Source: Anaerolineae bacterium (lineage in GTDB: Bacteria > Chloroflexota > Anaerolineae > 4572-78 > J111). From it: a stretch of DNA of 64,000 bases. Positions 8,698 through 16,396 of this stretch are shown here, one piece after another. Location of the stretch: positions 62,001 through 126,000 of the forward strand of contig JAHDWA010000017.1 of the NCBI GenBank assembly GCA_023382535.1, in the 5' to 3' direction. The notes under the pieces were generated by a model that saw only the letters and a list, made by a program, of their open reading frames with translations, searched no databases and was not told where the DNA came from. The position numbers and the translations under genes were made by a program. Numbering within the stretch: position 1 is the stretch's first letter; the number at the start of each line of letters is the position of its first letter.

Positions 8698-9726
8698 TTG
8701 GCCAGCCGGAAGCGTATTTCAACTCCCTCAGAACGTCTCGAAGGGCTGCTCAATGGGGTCAGGCAGACTCGTACACTCTTGATTCTACCCCACAACGATC
8801 CTGACCCAGACGCTATTGCCAGCGCCGCAGCTCTGCAATATCTGCTGGCCGAATGTCTAAAAGTAGAAAGCCGGATTGCTTACAAGGGCATCATCGGCCG
8901 GGCCGAAAACAAGGCCCTGGTCCGCTATCTGAGTAACCCCTTGCGCCCGCTGACCGACCTGGATTTGAGTCCGTCTATGCCGGTCGCTTTGGTAGACACC
9001 CAACCCGGCACCGGCAACAATGCCCTACCCGCCGCTGCAACGGCCGCCGTCGTCATTGACCACCACCCCCGGCGAGAAGGAGCTTTTGCCGCCACTTTTG
9101 TGGATGTTCGTTCTGAGGTGGGTTCTACTTCGAGCATGCTGACCGAATACCTGCAAACTGCCGGGATCGAGCCAGCCCCAGCCCTGGCCACGGCCCTGTT
9201 TTACGGCATCAAAACCGATACGATGGGTCTGGGTCGAGGGATCAGCCCGCTGGATGTGTCGGCCTACTTCTACCTGCAAACTCGTATTGACGTCGAGGCG
9301 CTGGTACAAATTGAACGGGCGCAGCTCCCGGCCGAGTATTTCAAAAGCTTTGATGCCGCTCTGCGGGCCGCCCGAGTTTATGACGGCGTCGTTATCTCGT
9401 ACGTGGGGCCGATGGCCTATCCAGACCTGGCGGCTGAACTGGCCGACCTGTTATTGCGTCTGAAAGGGGCGCGCTGGGTGGTTTGTCTGGGGGTCCACAA
9501 AGGCAACCTGATTTTGGCGGTTCGCACGCGCAAACAGCGCGGCGCCGGCCAACTGGTGCGGGAAATTGTCGGGAGTAAAGGTTCGGCCGGGGGACATACC
9601 AATATGGCCGGCGGTTACATTCCCCTTACCGGCCAGGATCCGGAGGAGTTGGTCCTCCATCTGCGCCAACAGGCCCTGCAATTTCTGGAAATCCCGCCCG
9701 GAACGGAAGGTAAACTACTCATTTAG
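8698..9726 (+). CDS. DHH/DHHA1 phosphoesterase, NrnA-like
   Basis: A 342-residue DHH phosphoesterase. The N-terminal half has the metal motifs HNDPDPDA and DHHP; the C-terminal DHHA1 domain has AGGHTNMAGG, matching the substrate-binding GGH motif. Family members degrade nanoRNA (oligoribonucleotides) and/or dephosphorylate pAp. The start is TTG at 8698, with GAGGTGA upstream; no ATG gives a complete N-terminus. A diverged relative sits at 58096-59265. Confidence 0.88.
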   Translation: MASRKRISTPSERLEGLLNGVRQTRTLLILPHNDPDPDAIASAAALQYLLAECLKVESRIAYKGIIGRAENKALVRYLSNPLRPLTDLDLSPSMPVALVDTQPGTGNNALPAAATAAVVIDHHPRREGAFAATFVDVRSEVGSTSSMLTEYLQTAGIEPAPALATALFYGIKTDTMGLGRGISPLDVSAYFYLQTRIDVEALVQIERAQLPAEYFKSFDAALRAARVYDGVVISYVGPMAYPDLAAELADLLLRLKGARWVVCLGVHKGNLILAVRTRKQRGAGQLVREIVGSKGSAGGHTNMAGGYIPLTGQDPEELVLHLRQQALQFLEIPPGTEGKLLI

Positions 9727-9728
9727 CT

Positions 9729-9758
9729 GGATTTTGTGGGGGTGAGACCACAAAATCC
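9729..9758. terminator. Hairpin after the DHH phosphoesterase gene
   Basis: A perfect 11-bp stem (GGATTTTGTGG with CCACAAAATCC) with an 8-base loop, three bases past the stop. There is no T tract, so it may be a processing or stability hairpin rather than an intrinsic terminator. Confidence 0.45.
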
Positions 9759-9792
9759 GAAATCTAAAACCTAACATCGTAAGAGGAGTCAC

Positions 9793-9954
9793 ATGTGCGC
9801 TGAACATCGTCATGGCACGCCCAGCGAAACCCTGGAAAATTTGCTCCAGCCGATGCCCCTGGGCCGAAAACTTTATCTTTTTGTGCGCAACAACTGGCGT
9901 AAACTTCGCACCGGTTCAACCTGCTGTGGCAACCACGGCGAGCCGGGCTGCTGA
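9793..9954 (+). CDS. 53-residue protein with Cys-rich tail CCGNHGEPGC
   Basis: ATG at 9793 is preceded by AAGAGGAGT, an excellent ribosome site, and the frame closes at 9954. The product has a basic middle (GRKLYLFVRNNWRKLR) and ends in STCCGNHGEPGC. The three cysteines and one histidine at the C-terminus suggest a metal or thiol site. I believe short proteins with this tail occur in other Chloroflexota, but from memory only. No function is known to me. Convergent hairpins follow it. Confidence 0.72.
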   Translation: MCAEHRHGTPSETLENLLQPMPLGRKLYLFVRNNWRKLRTGSTCCGNHGEPGC

Positions 9955-10021
9955 CGCCGCAAAGATACCCCGTGAGGGTAGACAAGGTCGCAAGTTGCAG
10001 AGTCGCAGGTGAGTAATCTTC

Positions 10022-10040
10022 CCTGAAGCTTAACTTCAGG
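10022..10040. terminator. Small hairpin after the Cys-tail gene
   Basis: CCTGAAG (10022-10028) pairs with CTTCAGG (10034-10040), five-base loop. No T tract follows, so it is a weak call; the stronger terminator is 20 bases further on. Confidence 0.35.
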
Positions 10041-10061
10041 AAAGGTTCAAAGAAAAACAAA

Positions 10062-10091
10062 AAAACCCCGTTCGAGTCTGAACGGGGTTTT
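10062..10091. terminator. Bidirectional intrinsic terminator
   Basis: AAAACCCCGTTC (10062-10073) and GAACGGGGTTTT (10080-10091) form a 12-bp stem with a six-base loop, with T tracts on both strands. It sits between the convergent Cys-tail gene and the small secreted protein gene and can serve both. Confidence 0.88.
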
Positions 10092-10114
10092 AACAACAAA
10101 CTTAAAGGCCCAAC

Positions 10115-10414
10115 TTAGCGTAAGGCCTGGGTCAGCAGTTGGTCACTGGGGGTTTCAATAGTCTTTTCGTCGCTCTTATTGGTCATCATCATCTTGGTTG
10201 AGTGATTGCAGCCGCCCGAATAGCCTTCGTACCTTACCTGCGACTCCATCACCGCCGGCTGGACGTGAACCGGCGCCGCCTCAACGGTCACGGCCTCCTC
10301 ACTTTGAGCCGTTGCCGGGTCAACTGCGAAAGCAAAAACAGCTAACGAAACGGCTACCAGGGCCACCAGGGCGGCCGAGGCAATTAAAGGAATCAGGATG
10401 AGCTTTTTTGGCAT
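10115..10414 (-). CDS. Small secreted or membrane-anchored protein of unknown function
   Basis: A 99-residue product with a basic N-terminus, a long hydrophobic stretch (about residues 4-30) and an Ala-x-Ala-like region near TAQSEE, so it is probably exported. The mature part is short and polar, with one Cys in GGCNHS. TGGAGG precedes the ATG. No family was recognised. It is divergent from the type I specificity gene and shares its repeat-rich regulatory region. Confidence 0.7.
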   Translation of the reverse strand: MPKKLILIPLIASAALVALVAVSLAVFAFAVDPATAQSEEAVTVEAAPVHVQPAVMESQVRYEGYSGGCNHSTKMMMTNKSDEKTIETPSDQLLTQALR

Positions 10415-10482
10415 TTAAAACCTCCATTTCTGCTACAAGCCGACTTTAATTGGACTTTGGTACTAAGTGGCCTCACTATAAA

Positions 10483-10605
10483 AGTTCCACATTAATCTAG
10501 CATTAATCTGGTAATTAAGGAATTGTCCAACAATAAGTTCCATGAAGTTCCTATGAGTTCCTATATCACTGCTCCTGGGGCCTTTTTATGGAATTCGTAG
10601 GAACT
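10483..10605. promoter_or_regulatory. Iteron-like repeats between the secreted protein gene and hsdS
   Basis: AGTTCC occurs at 10483, 10536, 10546 and 10556, and inverted as GGAACT at 10600-10605. The three central copies form near-identical tandem decamers spaced exactly one helical turn apart. ATTAATCT is also repeated at 10491 and 10502. The inverted copy overlaps the hsdS ribosome-site region. This looks like a cooperative operator for one or both divergent genes. Confidence 0.5.
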
Positions 10606-10609
10606 CAAA

Positions 10610-11947
10610 ATGACTGGATGGCTCGAATTACCCCTGGGAGAGCTGGCTCAACTGATCCGGGGTGTGTCTTACTCCAAAATTGAGGCGAGTTCGACGCCCA
10701 GGGCCGGTTACCTGCCGATTCTGCGGGCAACCAACATCCGGGACGAAGGGCTGGTTCTGGAGAATGATTTAGTCTATGTTCCGCAAAAATATGTCAAAGC
10801 GGAGCAACGCTTGCAGCCTGGGGATATAATTATTGGCATGTCCAGCGGCAGCAAGGAGTTGGTCGGCAAAGCCGCGCAACTGACCCTCCCCTGGCCGGGG
10901 GCTTGCGGCGCTTTTTGCGCGGTGGCCCGCTGTAAGCCGGGGGTTGAACCAAAATTCGTGGGCTGCTTTTTCCGGTCCAATCGCTACCGCCAGCTTATTC
11001 GAGCCAAATCATCTGGGATCAATATCAACAACCTGCGTTATACCGATCTGGAGCAGTTGCCCATTCCCGTTCCACCCCTGCCCGAACAACAGCGCATCGT
11101 CGCCGCTATAGAGCGCCATTTCGCTCAACTCGACGCCGGAACCGCAGCTTTGCGGGGAATCCAAGCCAAACTATCCCATTACAAGGCCGCGGTCCTTCAA
11201 GAGGCCGTCAACGGCCGCCTTGTTCCGCAAAACCCGGCCGATGAACCGGCGGCTGACCTGCTGCAGCGCCTCCACGGTAAGCCCGGACCAAACCAGGCTG
11301 CTCCGCCTGAATCTCACCCTGATTTACCCCCCTTGCCGGAAGGATGGTGTTGGGCCAGCCTATCCACTATCGCCGACGTTCTGGCCGGTTATGCTTTTAA
11401 AAGCGTGGCTTACAGCACCGCCGGTTTTCAGATTGTCAGAATCGGGAATGTGGAGCGGGGCAGATTGAATTTGTCTGAGAAGCCAACCTTTGTCGCTGAA
11501 ATTGAGAATAAAATAAAGGAGAAGTACCTGCTGAAGCCTGGTGATATTCTCATCACTTTGACCGGCAGCCGCCGCAAACGGGATTATGGCTTTGTGGCAA
11601 TGGTGGAAGATGAGGCCGGACTGCTCTTAAACCAGCGAGTGGCCCGGCTGCGCTTTCAGCCGCCGCTCCATCCCCGCTTTTTTTTGCTTGCGCTGCAAGA
11701 CGACCATTTCCAAAACCGCTTCTTTCAATATGAAACCGGCAATGTCGGCCAGGGCAACGTCCGTATCGCAGCGCTCATACAGGGGATTCTTCCCGTCCCC
11801 CCACTGGCTGAACAAGCCCGCATCGTCGCCGAGGTGGACGGCCGCTTTGCTGCTGCCGCACGGCTCGAAGCGGTCATTCAAGCCATCCTGGTCCGGGCGG
11901 AGCAACTGCGCCAGGCGATTTTGGCGCGGGCCTTCGCGAGGAAGTGA
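10610..11947 (+). CDS. hsdS: Type I restriction-modification specificity subunit (orphan HsdS)
   Basis: A 445-residue protein with two target-recognition domains, each followed by a conserved helix region: PLPEQQRIVAAIERHFAQL around residue 165 and PLAEQARIVAEVDGRFAAA near 405. Subunits of this kind set the DNA target of type I methyltransferase/restriction complexes. No HsdM or HsdR gene is adjacent on either side, which is unusual. It must work with subunits encoded elsewhere, be a leftover, or act alone. Both halves look intact, so recent decay is not evident. Confidence 0.9.
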   Translation: MTGWLELPLGELAQLIRGVSYSKIEASSTPRAGYLPILRATNIRDEGLVLENDLVYVPQKYVKAEQRLQPGDIIIGMSSGSKELVGKAAQLTLPWPGACGAFCAVARCKPGVEPKFVGCFFRSNRYRQLIRAKSSGININNLRYTDLEQLPIPVPPLPEQQRIVAAIERHFAQLDAGTAALRGIQAKLSHYKAAVLQEAVNGRLVPQNPADEPAADLLQRLHGKPGPNQAAPPESHPDLPPLPEGWCWASLSTIADVLAGYAFKSVAYSTAGFQIVRIGNVERGRLNLSEKPTFVAEIENKIKEKYLLKPGDILITLTGSRRKRDYGFVAMVEDEAGLLLNQRVARLRFQPPLHPRFFLLALQDDHFQNRFFQYETGNVGQGNVRIAALIQGILPVPPLAEQARIVAEVDGRFAAAARLEAVIQAILVRAEQLRQAILARAFARK

Positions 11948-11948
11948 G

Positions 11949-12006
11949 GTTGGAAGACTGGAAGGATGGAGGAATTTTGCTCAAGCCAATTTTCCAGCCT
12001 TCCAAC
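11949..12006. repeat. Inverted repeat after hsdS (STRR-like)
   Basis: GTTGGAAGACTGG (11949-11961) and CCAGCCTTCCAAC (11994-12006) match in 12 of 13 positions as inverted copies. The left arm consists of TGGAAG-like units. Confidence 0.55.
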
Positions 12007-12033
12007 TCTTTCAGATAGGTACCCATTTTGCTC

Positions 12034-12080
12034 GGCCAGGATTGCCAAATCCTGGCCCGCACGGGGATTTGGCAATCCCC
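12034..12080. repeat. Twin hairpins with complementary loops (copy 1)
   Basis: The first hairpin is GGCCAGGAT (12034-12042) with ATCCTGGCC (12049-12057), loop TGCCAA. The second is GGGGATT (12063-12069) with AATCCCC (12074-12080), loop TGGC. TTTGGCAA over the second loop is the exact complement of TTGCCAAA over the first, so the loops can kiss. It lies between the convergent hsdS and pyrK genes and may terminate both. Confidence 0.55.
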
Positions 12081-12098
12081 TTGGAGCAAATTTTTGAT

Positions 12099-12884
12099 CT
12101 ACTGAAACTCATTAGGCGAGATTTTGAGCGGGTTGAAAGGAAACACCGGCCCGTCGAGGCAGGTCAGCCAGCCGGCGCCGACTTCGCAACTGCCGCACAA
12201 ACCGATGCCGCAGCGCATGGGGGCCTCCCAGCCGAGCTGCACCGGAATATTTTCGGCGGCGCAGCGGGCGGCCACTGCCAGCAGCATGCCCGTCGGGCCG
12301 CAGGCGCAGATGGTCTCAGGTTGGGTCGGGGTTGCGGCCAGGGCCAGCGAAACGGCATCTGTCACCCGGCCTTTTTGGCCCAGCGAGCCATCCTCCGTTG
12401 TCAGCCAAAGGGAGACGCCCAGCGCTTCAAACTCTTTGGTCAAGATCAAATCAGACCTGCTGCGCGCGCCGATAATCGCCAGAATGCGGTAGCTCCCGGC
12501 CAGGGCGTGTCGAGCCAAAAAGAGCAGCGGCGCCACCCCATAGCCCCCGCCGATGAGCAAAAGCGGCTTGTTAGAAGTCGCCGGGGGCAGCTCATAGCCC
12601 TGGCCCAGCGGTCCCCGCACCCACAGCCAATCCCCCACCTTTAATTGATGCAGCGCCCGGCTGAACGGCCCGACCGCGGCGACGGTCAGGGTGATTGGGT
12701 CAGCCCCGGCCAGGCTGAAAGGTTTATCCTCCAGACCGGGCAGCCAGGCCATCATAAACTGGCCGGGGACAGCCTGCACTGCCCCATCCAACACGAAGGT
12801 TTTGGTATAGCCGTTTTCTACTTGAATCCGGCTGATTTTCAAGGCTTGGGGAAGATTCATCGGCTGGGTCAATTTTACGCTCAT
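12099..12884 (-). CDS. pyrK: Dihydroorotate dehydrogenase electron transfer subunit PyrK
   Basis: A 261-residue FAD and 2Fe-2S protein of the ferredoxin reductase family. It passes electrons from the type 1B dihydroorotate dehydrogenase to NAD+. Visible parts are the N-terminal FAD barrel (KPFSLAG near residue 54), the GGGYGVAPLLFLA nucleotide-binding loop, the CGPTGML motif and the C-terminal cluster ligands in RCGIGLCGSCEVG plus a downstream Cys. It is the last gene of the pyr operon, 40 bases after pyrD. Confidence 0.93.
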   Translation of the reverse strand: MSVKLTQPMNLPQALKISRIQVENGYTKTFVLDGAVQAVPGQFMMAWLPGLEDKPFSLAGADPITLTVAAVGPFSRALHQLKVGDWLWVRGPLGQGYELPPATSNKPLLLIGGGYGVAPLLFLARHALAGSYRILAIIGARSRSDLILTKEFEALGVSLWLTTEDGSLGQKGRVTDAVSLALAATPTQPETICACGPTGMLLAVAARCAAENIPVQLGWEAPMRCGIGLCGSCEVGAGWLTCLDGPVFPFNPLKISPNEFQ

Positions 12885-12924
12885 TGTTACTCAAGCTAGA
12901 GGTGGCTGGCACTTAGTTTGCTCA

Positions 12925-13863
12925 TCACTGGCTTCGACCGCGCAGCGACTCGATGGTTAAAAAATCATACTGAGTCATAAACTCGGCCAACTCCTGCCCA
13001 ATCTCCCGCAGGGCCGACACCCCGCGCAGGTAGATGGCCGAGCCAACCCCGACCACACTGGCCCCGGCCATGAGCATTTCGGCAGCATCGCGGCCGGTCG
13101 AGACGCCGCCGGTGCCGATGATCGGCACGGAGACGGCCTGGGCAATCTCGTAGACGCAGCGCAGGGCAATCGGTTTCAGCGCCGGGCCGGAGATACCGCC
13201 GACGCGATTGGCCAGGATAGGCCGGCCGGAAACGGTGTCAATGACCATCCCCGGCATGGTATTGATCGCCGTAATGGCGTCGGCGCCGGCCTCGACGACG
13301 GCGGCGGCAATGCGGGCAATATCGGGCACATTGGGGGCCAGTTTGACCGCCACCGGGCAGGCCACCGCCTGCTTGACCGCCTCGGTGACGGCAGCCGCGC
13401 TCTGGCAGGTTCCGGCAAAGGGTGTGCCAAACTCGTCACCCACATTGGGGCAGGAAATATTCACCTCAATCATATCCGGCTTGCCGGCGGCTACGATCTC
13501 GGCCACCTGGCCAAACTCGGCGACGGTCCCGGCAAAGATGCTGGCAATCAGGGGCACGCCCAGCGGCTGCAAGTACGCCCGCGTTTCGGCCAGAAGCTCC
13601 GCTTCGGCGGCTGCGCCGGGGTTGGTCAGGCCGATGGCGTTAATCAGGCCGCCGCCAAAATCCAGGGCGACCGGGTTGGGGTGGCCCTGGCGCGGTGTTG
13701 GGCCGCAGCTTTTCGCAGTGACCATTCCCGCCCCGTTATGGGCGGCCCGCACCATCAGGGTTGCGCTGGTGCCGATGATGCCGGACGCCAAAACCAGCGG
13801 AGTCCGTAAGCGAAAGCCCAAAAAATCACAGGCCAGTTTAGGATCGGGGCTGGCGCTGCTCAT
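12925..13863 (-). CDS. pyrD: Dihydroorotate dehydrogenase, type 1B catalytic subunit
   Basis: A 312-residue FMN barrel enzyme of pyrimidine synthesis. Typical class 1 motifs are seen: VNISCPNV with the catalytic-base Cys, [15 protein letters not shown], the PIIGTGGV phosphate-binding loop and [13 protein letters not shown]. Pairing with pyrK identifies it as type 1B. Its first 26 bases overlap the end of the pyrFE fusion gene, so translation is likely coupled; AAAGGT lies before the ATG. Confidence 0.95.
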   Translation of the reverse strand: MSSASPDPKLACDFLGFRLRTPLVLASGIIGTSATLMVRAAHNGAGMVTAKSCGPTPRQGHPNPVALDFGGGLINAIGLTNPGAAAEAELLAETRAYLQPLGVPLIASIFAGTVAEFGQVAEIVAAGKPDMIEVNISCPNVGDEFGTPFAGTCQSAAAVTEAVKQAVACPVAVKLAPNVPDIARIAAAVVEAGADAITAINTMPGMVIDTVSGRPILANRVGGISGPALKPIALRCVYEIAQAVSVPIIGTGGVSTGRDAAEMLMAGASVVGVGSAIYLRGVSALREIGQELAEFMTQYDFLTIESLRGRSQ

Positions 13864-15289
13864 CGAGATACCTTTCCACCAGGGCGGCCTGTTCGCCTGA
13901 GATCCGGCCGGCGCTGTGCAGCACGCCTAGAATGTCGGACAGGCGCAGGACCGCATGCAGGCGGTAGCCGGCCTCGGCCAAGTTTTTGGCCCCGGACTGC
14001 TCCCGGTCAATCAGCACCAGTACATCGTCCACACTCAGTCCGGCGCTTTCCAGGGTCTCAATCGCTTTGAGGATGCTGCCCCCGCTGGTGATCAAATCCT
14101 CAATCACAGCCACCTTTTCGCCCGCCCGATAGACACCCTCGATCATTTGTCCGGTGCCGTGCGCCTTGGCTTCTTTGCGCGGGTAAATCAGGGAACAGTT
14201 CGCGGCCAGGGCGGCGGCCGTGCCGATGGTCAGCGCAGCGTAAGGGACGGCGGCCAGGCGGTCGTAGGTGAGCGGCTGCAGCAGGTCGGCGTAAGCCCGC
14301 GCCGCGAGCCGCAGGAGAGAGGGACTGGCGGTGAGGCGGCGCAGGTCAATGTAAAGGGGCGACTGCACCCCCGAAGCGAGGGTAAAGTGGCCGAATTGGA
14401 CGCAGCCAACATCATACAGTTGCAGAATCAGGTCGTGCAAGGGCTGCGGCAATCCGTTTTGTCCCGGAGCTGGTCGGGTACTGCGGGCCTGGTTGATTTC
14501 CTCCCGCAGGGACTGGGTGGCCTCACGCGGGTTAGTGGTATAAATGACGCCCCGCGAAACGGGCACAATCAAGCCGCTGCCCTGGCGGTCCAGACCGGCT
14601 CGCAGCGCCGCAGTTAAATCGCCCCCCTGCGCGCCGATGCCGGGGGCCAACAGCCAGCGCTCCGGGGCCAGGGCGCGAAAACGGGCCAGCGCCTCCGGCT
14701 GGGTCGCCCCAACCACAAAGCCCACCTGCGCGGCATTGCCCCAGCTCTGCCCCTGCCGGGCGATATGTTCAAACAGGTACCGGTTTCCATCGCCAAATTC
14801 TTGAACGACGCTGGCGGAGAGATTGGAGGTATAGCCCAACACAAAAACCATCTTGCCGGGGTAAGCCAGAAAAGGGGTAACGCTGTCCCGTCCGAGGTAG
14901 GGACTCAGGGTCATCGCATCAGCGCCCCAAACTTCAAAGGCGGCCCGGGCGTAAGCCGCGGCAGTGCTGTCAATGTCGCCCCGCTTGGCGTCGAGCAAGA
15001 CGGGGATGCCGGCGGGCACGGCTGCGATCGTTTGGCGCAGCGCCTCCAGGCCGGCCGGGCCGTACTGCTCGTAAAAGGCAAAGTTGGGCTTGTAGCAGCA
15101 GACCAGATCGGCGGTTTGCTCGATCAAGGCCCGGCCCCAGGCAAGCAGCGCCCCGGCGTCAACGGTTTGAGGGAAGAAACGAGGGAACTGACGGGGATCG
15201 GGGTCGAGGCCGAGGCACAACAAGGAGTTGTTGCGGCCGATCGCGCCGGTCAGTTTTTCTACAAAGGAATTATGGGTAGGTTGGGGCAA
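13838..15289 (-). CDS. pyrFE: Bifunctional orotidine-5'-phosphate decarboxylase / orotate phosphoribosyltransferase
   Basis: A 483-residue fusion. The first 275 or so residues are a group 2 OMP decarboxylase with the catalytic [10 protein letters not shown] motif. From about residue 290 an orotate phosphoribosyltransferase follows, with the PRPP loop [13 protein letters not shown]. The two enzymes make UMP from orotate. I chose TTG at 15289 because AGGAGG lies six bases upstream and the protein then begins with the conserved [11 protein letters not shown] region. Upstream in-frame codons run through hairpin DNA. It is the first gene of the pyrFE-pyrD-pyrK operon. Confidence 0.92.
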   Translation of the reverse strand: MPQPTHNSFVEKLTGAIGRNNSLLCLGLDPDPRQFPRFFPQTVDAGALLAWGRALIEQTADLVCCYKPNFAFYEQYGPAGLEALRQTIAAVPAGIPVLLDAKRGDIDSTAAAYARAAFEVWGADAMTLSPYLGRDSVTPFLAYPGKMVFVLGYTSNLSASVVQEFGDGNRYLFEHIARQGQSWGNAAQVGFVVGATQPEALARFRALAPERWLLAPGIGAQGGDLTAALRAGLDRQGSGLIVPVSRGVIYTTNPREATQSLREEINQARSTRPAPGQNGLPQPLHDLILQLYDVGCVQFGHFTLASGVQSPLYIDLRRLTASPSLLRLAARAYADLLQPLTYDRLAAVPYAALTIGTAAALAANCSLIYPRKEAKAHGTGQMIEGVYRAGEKVAVIEDLITSGGSILKAIETLESAGLSVDDVLVLIDREQSGAKNLAEAGYRLHAVLRLSDILGVLHSAGRISGEQAALVERYLDEQRQPRS

Positions 15290-15303
15290 AGATGTCCCTC
15301 CTA

Positions 15304-15349
15304 AAAGTAAACTCGTCCCAGGAGTCCATAGTTTACTTTGGACTCCTGG
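15304..15349 (-). promoter_or_regulatory. Structured leader of the pyr operon with possible pseudoknot
   Basis: In the transcript, CCAGGAGTCC and GGACTCCTGG form a perfect 10-bp stem (15318-15327 and 15340-15349). Ten bases inside its 12-base loop (15330-15339) are exactly complementary to the ten bases at 15304-15313, which end just before AGGAGG of pyrFE. The second pairing would form a pseudoknot beside the ribosome site. It matches no PyrR or other known leader that I recognise. Confidence 0.5.
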
Positions 15350-15382
15350 TTTCAATACCCTTCCAAATAAGCCGAATGGAGG

Positions 15383-15454
15383 GCAAAATCTCCTGATTTT
15401 GCTTGAAGTAGAGAGACTTTGCCTCCTTGTTTGCCCGAAGTCAGGAGACTTCGG
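15383..15454. repeat. Twin hairpins with complementary loops (copy 2)
   Basis: The first hairpin is GCAAAATC (15383-15390) with GATTTTGC (15395-15402), loop TCCT. The second is CCGAAGTC (15435-15442) with GACTTCGG (15447-15454), loop AGGA. TCTCCTGA over the first loop is the exact complement of TCAGGAGA over the second. Further GGAGTCC and GGCAAAGTCTC-like fragments lie between and around them. Confidence 0.55.
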
Positions 15455-15545
15455 ACTCCTTATGGACTCACCACAAGTCATTATTAGAGGCAAATGTACT
15501 CGTAAAGCAAAAAAGATGCAAACAAGCCCTGGCGGCTGTTGGCTG

Positions 15546-15707
15546 CTAATTGGGTTTGGGCCGGTCTTTCCGCTGGCCGGCCTCCAGCCGGGTGACCCGC
15601 TCGGCCAGGGCGGCCAGCCATAACAAAGCCTGACCGATGGCCTGCTCCGGGGTGATGTCGCCGCGCTCCCAGCGTTTGATTAACTCAGCCAACTCATATC
15701 GCTTCAT
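15546..15707 (-). CDS. 53-residue protein of unknown function
   Basis: ATG at 15707 is preceded by AAGGAGAG, and the frame closes with TAG at 15546-15548. The product is amphipathic and helical: it starts MKRYELAELIKRWERGD, continues with an ITPEQAIGQALLWLAAL helix and ends in a basic tail. ITPEQ-type short helical proteins often pair with other small factors, but I recognise no family. It lies downstream of a perfect consensus promoter and two similar palindromes next to an XRE regulator gene. Confidence 0.65.
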   Translation of the reverse strand: MKRYELAELIKRWERGDITPEQAIGQALLWLAALAERVTRLEAGQRKDRPKPN

Positions 15708-15732
15708 GGGGACTCTCCTTTTTGGTGGATTA

Positions 15733-15815
15733 ACACGGATACGTGTATAATATGATAAAATAGAAGCGAGTTAAATCCTCGCTCTATTTCAAAAGATTAT
15801 AACACTACTCCGTGT
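15733..15815. promoter_or_regulatory. Two related 14-bp operator-like palindromes
   Basis: ACACGGATACGTGT at 15733-15746 (plus strand) and ACACGGAGTAGTGT at 15802-15815 (minus strand) agree in 11 of 14 bases. The second fills the spacer between the -35 and -10 boxes of the promoter below, and the first lies in the transcribed leader. Both are adjacent to the XRE-type regulator gene, which may bind them (inference). Confidence 0.5.
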
Positions 15816-15824
15816 AACTGTCAA
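15796..15824 (-). promoter_or_regulatory. Perfect consensus sigma-70 promoter
   Basis: On the minus strand TTGACA (15819-15824), a 17-base spacer and TATAAT (15796-15801). It overlaps the region just past the XRE gene stop and points to the 53-residue gene, about 90 bases downstream. Confidence 0.8.
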
Positions 15825-15827
15825 GTA

Positions 15828-16322
15828 TCAATCAGGGTCAGGGGAGTCGGTTTGATAGGGGAAGCCGATTTCTTCGGCGATCATTTGGAGGAGTTTGCTC
15901 ATGGAGCGGCGGGCGATGTGGTTGCCCACTTCCCAATCGCTGATGGTCTGCTGGCGCACGGCCAGCCGGTCGGCCAGCTCCTGCTGCGACCAGCCGGCAT
16001 ATTCACGCAGGGTTTTGATCTGCTGGCCGGTCCAGCCCTTGAATTTGCGGATCGGGGTGACGCGGTAGCTGATGCGGGCGGGGCGAAAGACGACAATTTT
16101 CTGCTCAAAATCCACGTCGTCCACCAGCCAGCCGGCCTCTTGCCAGGAACGGGCCTGGGCCGAACGGCTGTTGGCCCACCAGGCCCGCGTGCTCAGCGCG
16201 GTTGGCGGCAAAGGCCGGCCCAATTTTGCTTCTACCTCGGCAAAGCTCAATTCCAGCGGCACCGTATCCGGCTGCTGTTGCAGATATTCAAATAAGGGAT
16301 AGTACTTGCTTTGTGGCGACAT
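15828..16322 (-). CDS. XRE-family HTH protein with N-terminal DUF7662-like domain
   Basis: A 164-residue two-part protein. Residues 1-85 contain YPLFEYLQQ, LSFAEVEAKLG and RAWWANSR, followed by a VDFEQKIVVFRP strand, as in DUF7662 proteins. Residues 100-150 are a helix-turn-helix of the lambda Cro/HTH_3 type (IKTLREYAGWSQQELADRL, then QQTISDWEVG). It probably represses the adjacent consensus promoter, which begins four bases past its stop codon. No clear ribosome site precedes the ATG; a TACAAT box lies about 30 bases upstream, so a very short leader is possible. Confidence 0.82.
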   Translation of the reverse strand: MSPQSKYYPLFEYLQQQPDTVPLELSFAEVEAKLGRPLPPTALSTRAWWANSRSAQARSWQEAGWLVDDVDFEQKIVVFRPARISYRVTPIRKFKGWTGQQIKTLREYAGWSQQELADRLAVRQQTISDWEVGNHIARRSMSKLLQMIAEEIGFPYQTDSPDPD

Positions 16323-16396
16323 TCAGTTTGGTCACGCTTTACAATAATTGTACTACACTTCACATAAAAATAGAAACCATATCCTGGCCCGTTGGG

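Noticed and set aside
9764..10099. A 111-codon minus-strand frame
   Set aside because: It would have to be translated through a strong terminator and lies opposite the better supported small gene.
15304..15349. pyr leader as a PyrR-binding site
   Set aside because: The PyrR loop consensus is missing, and no intrinsic terminator follows the hairpin.
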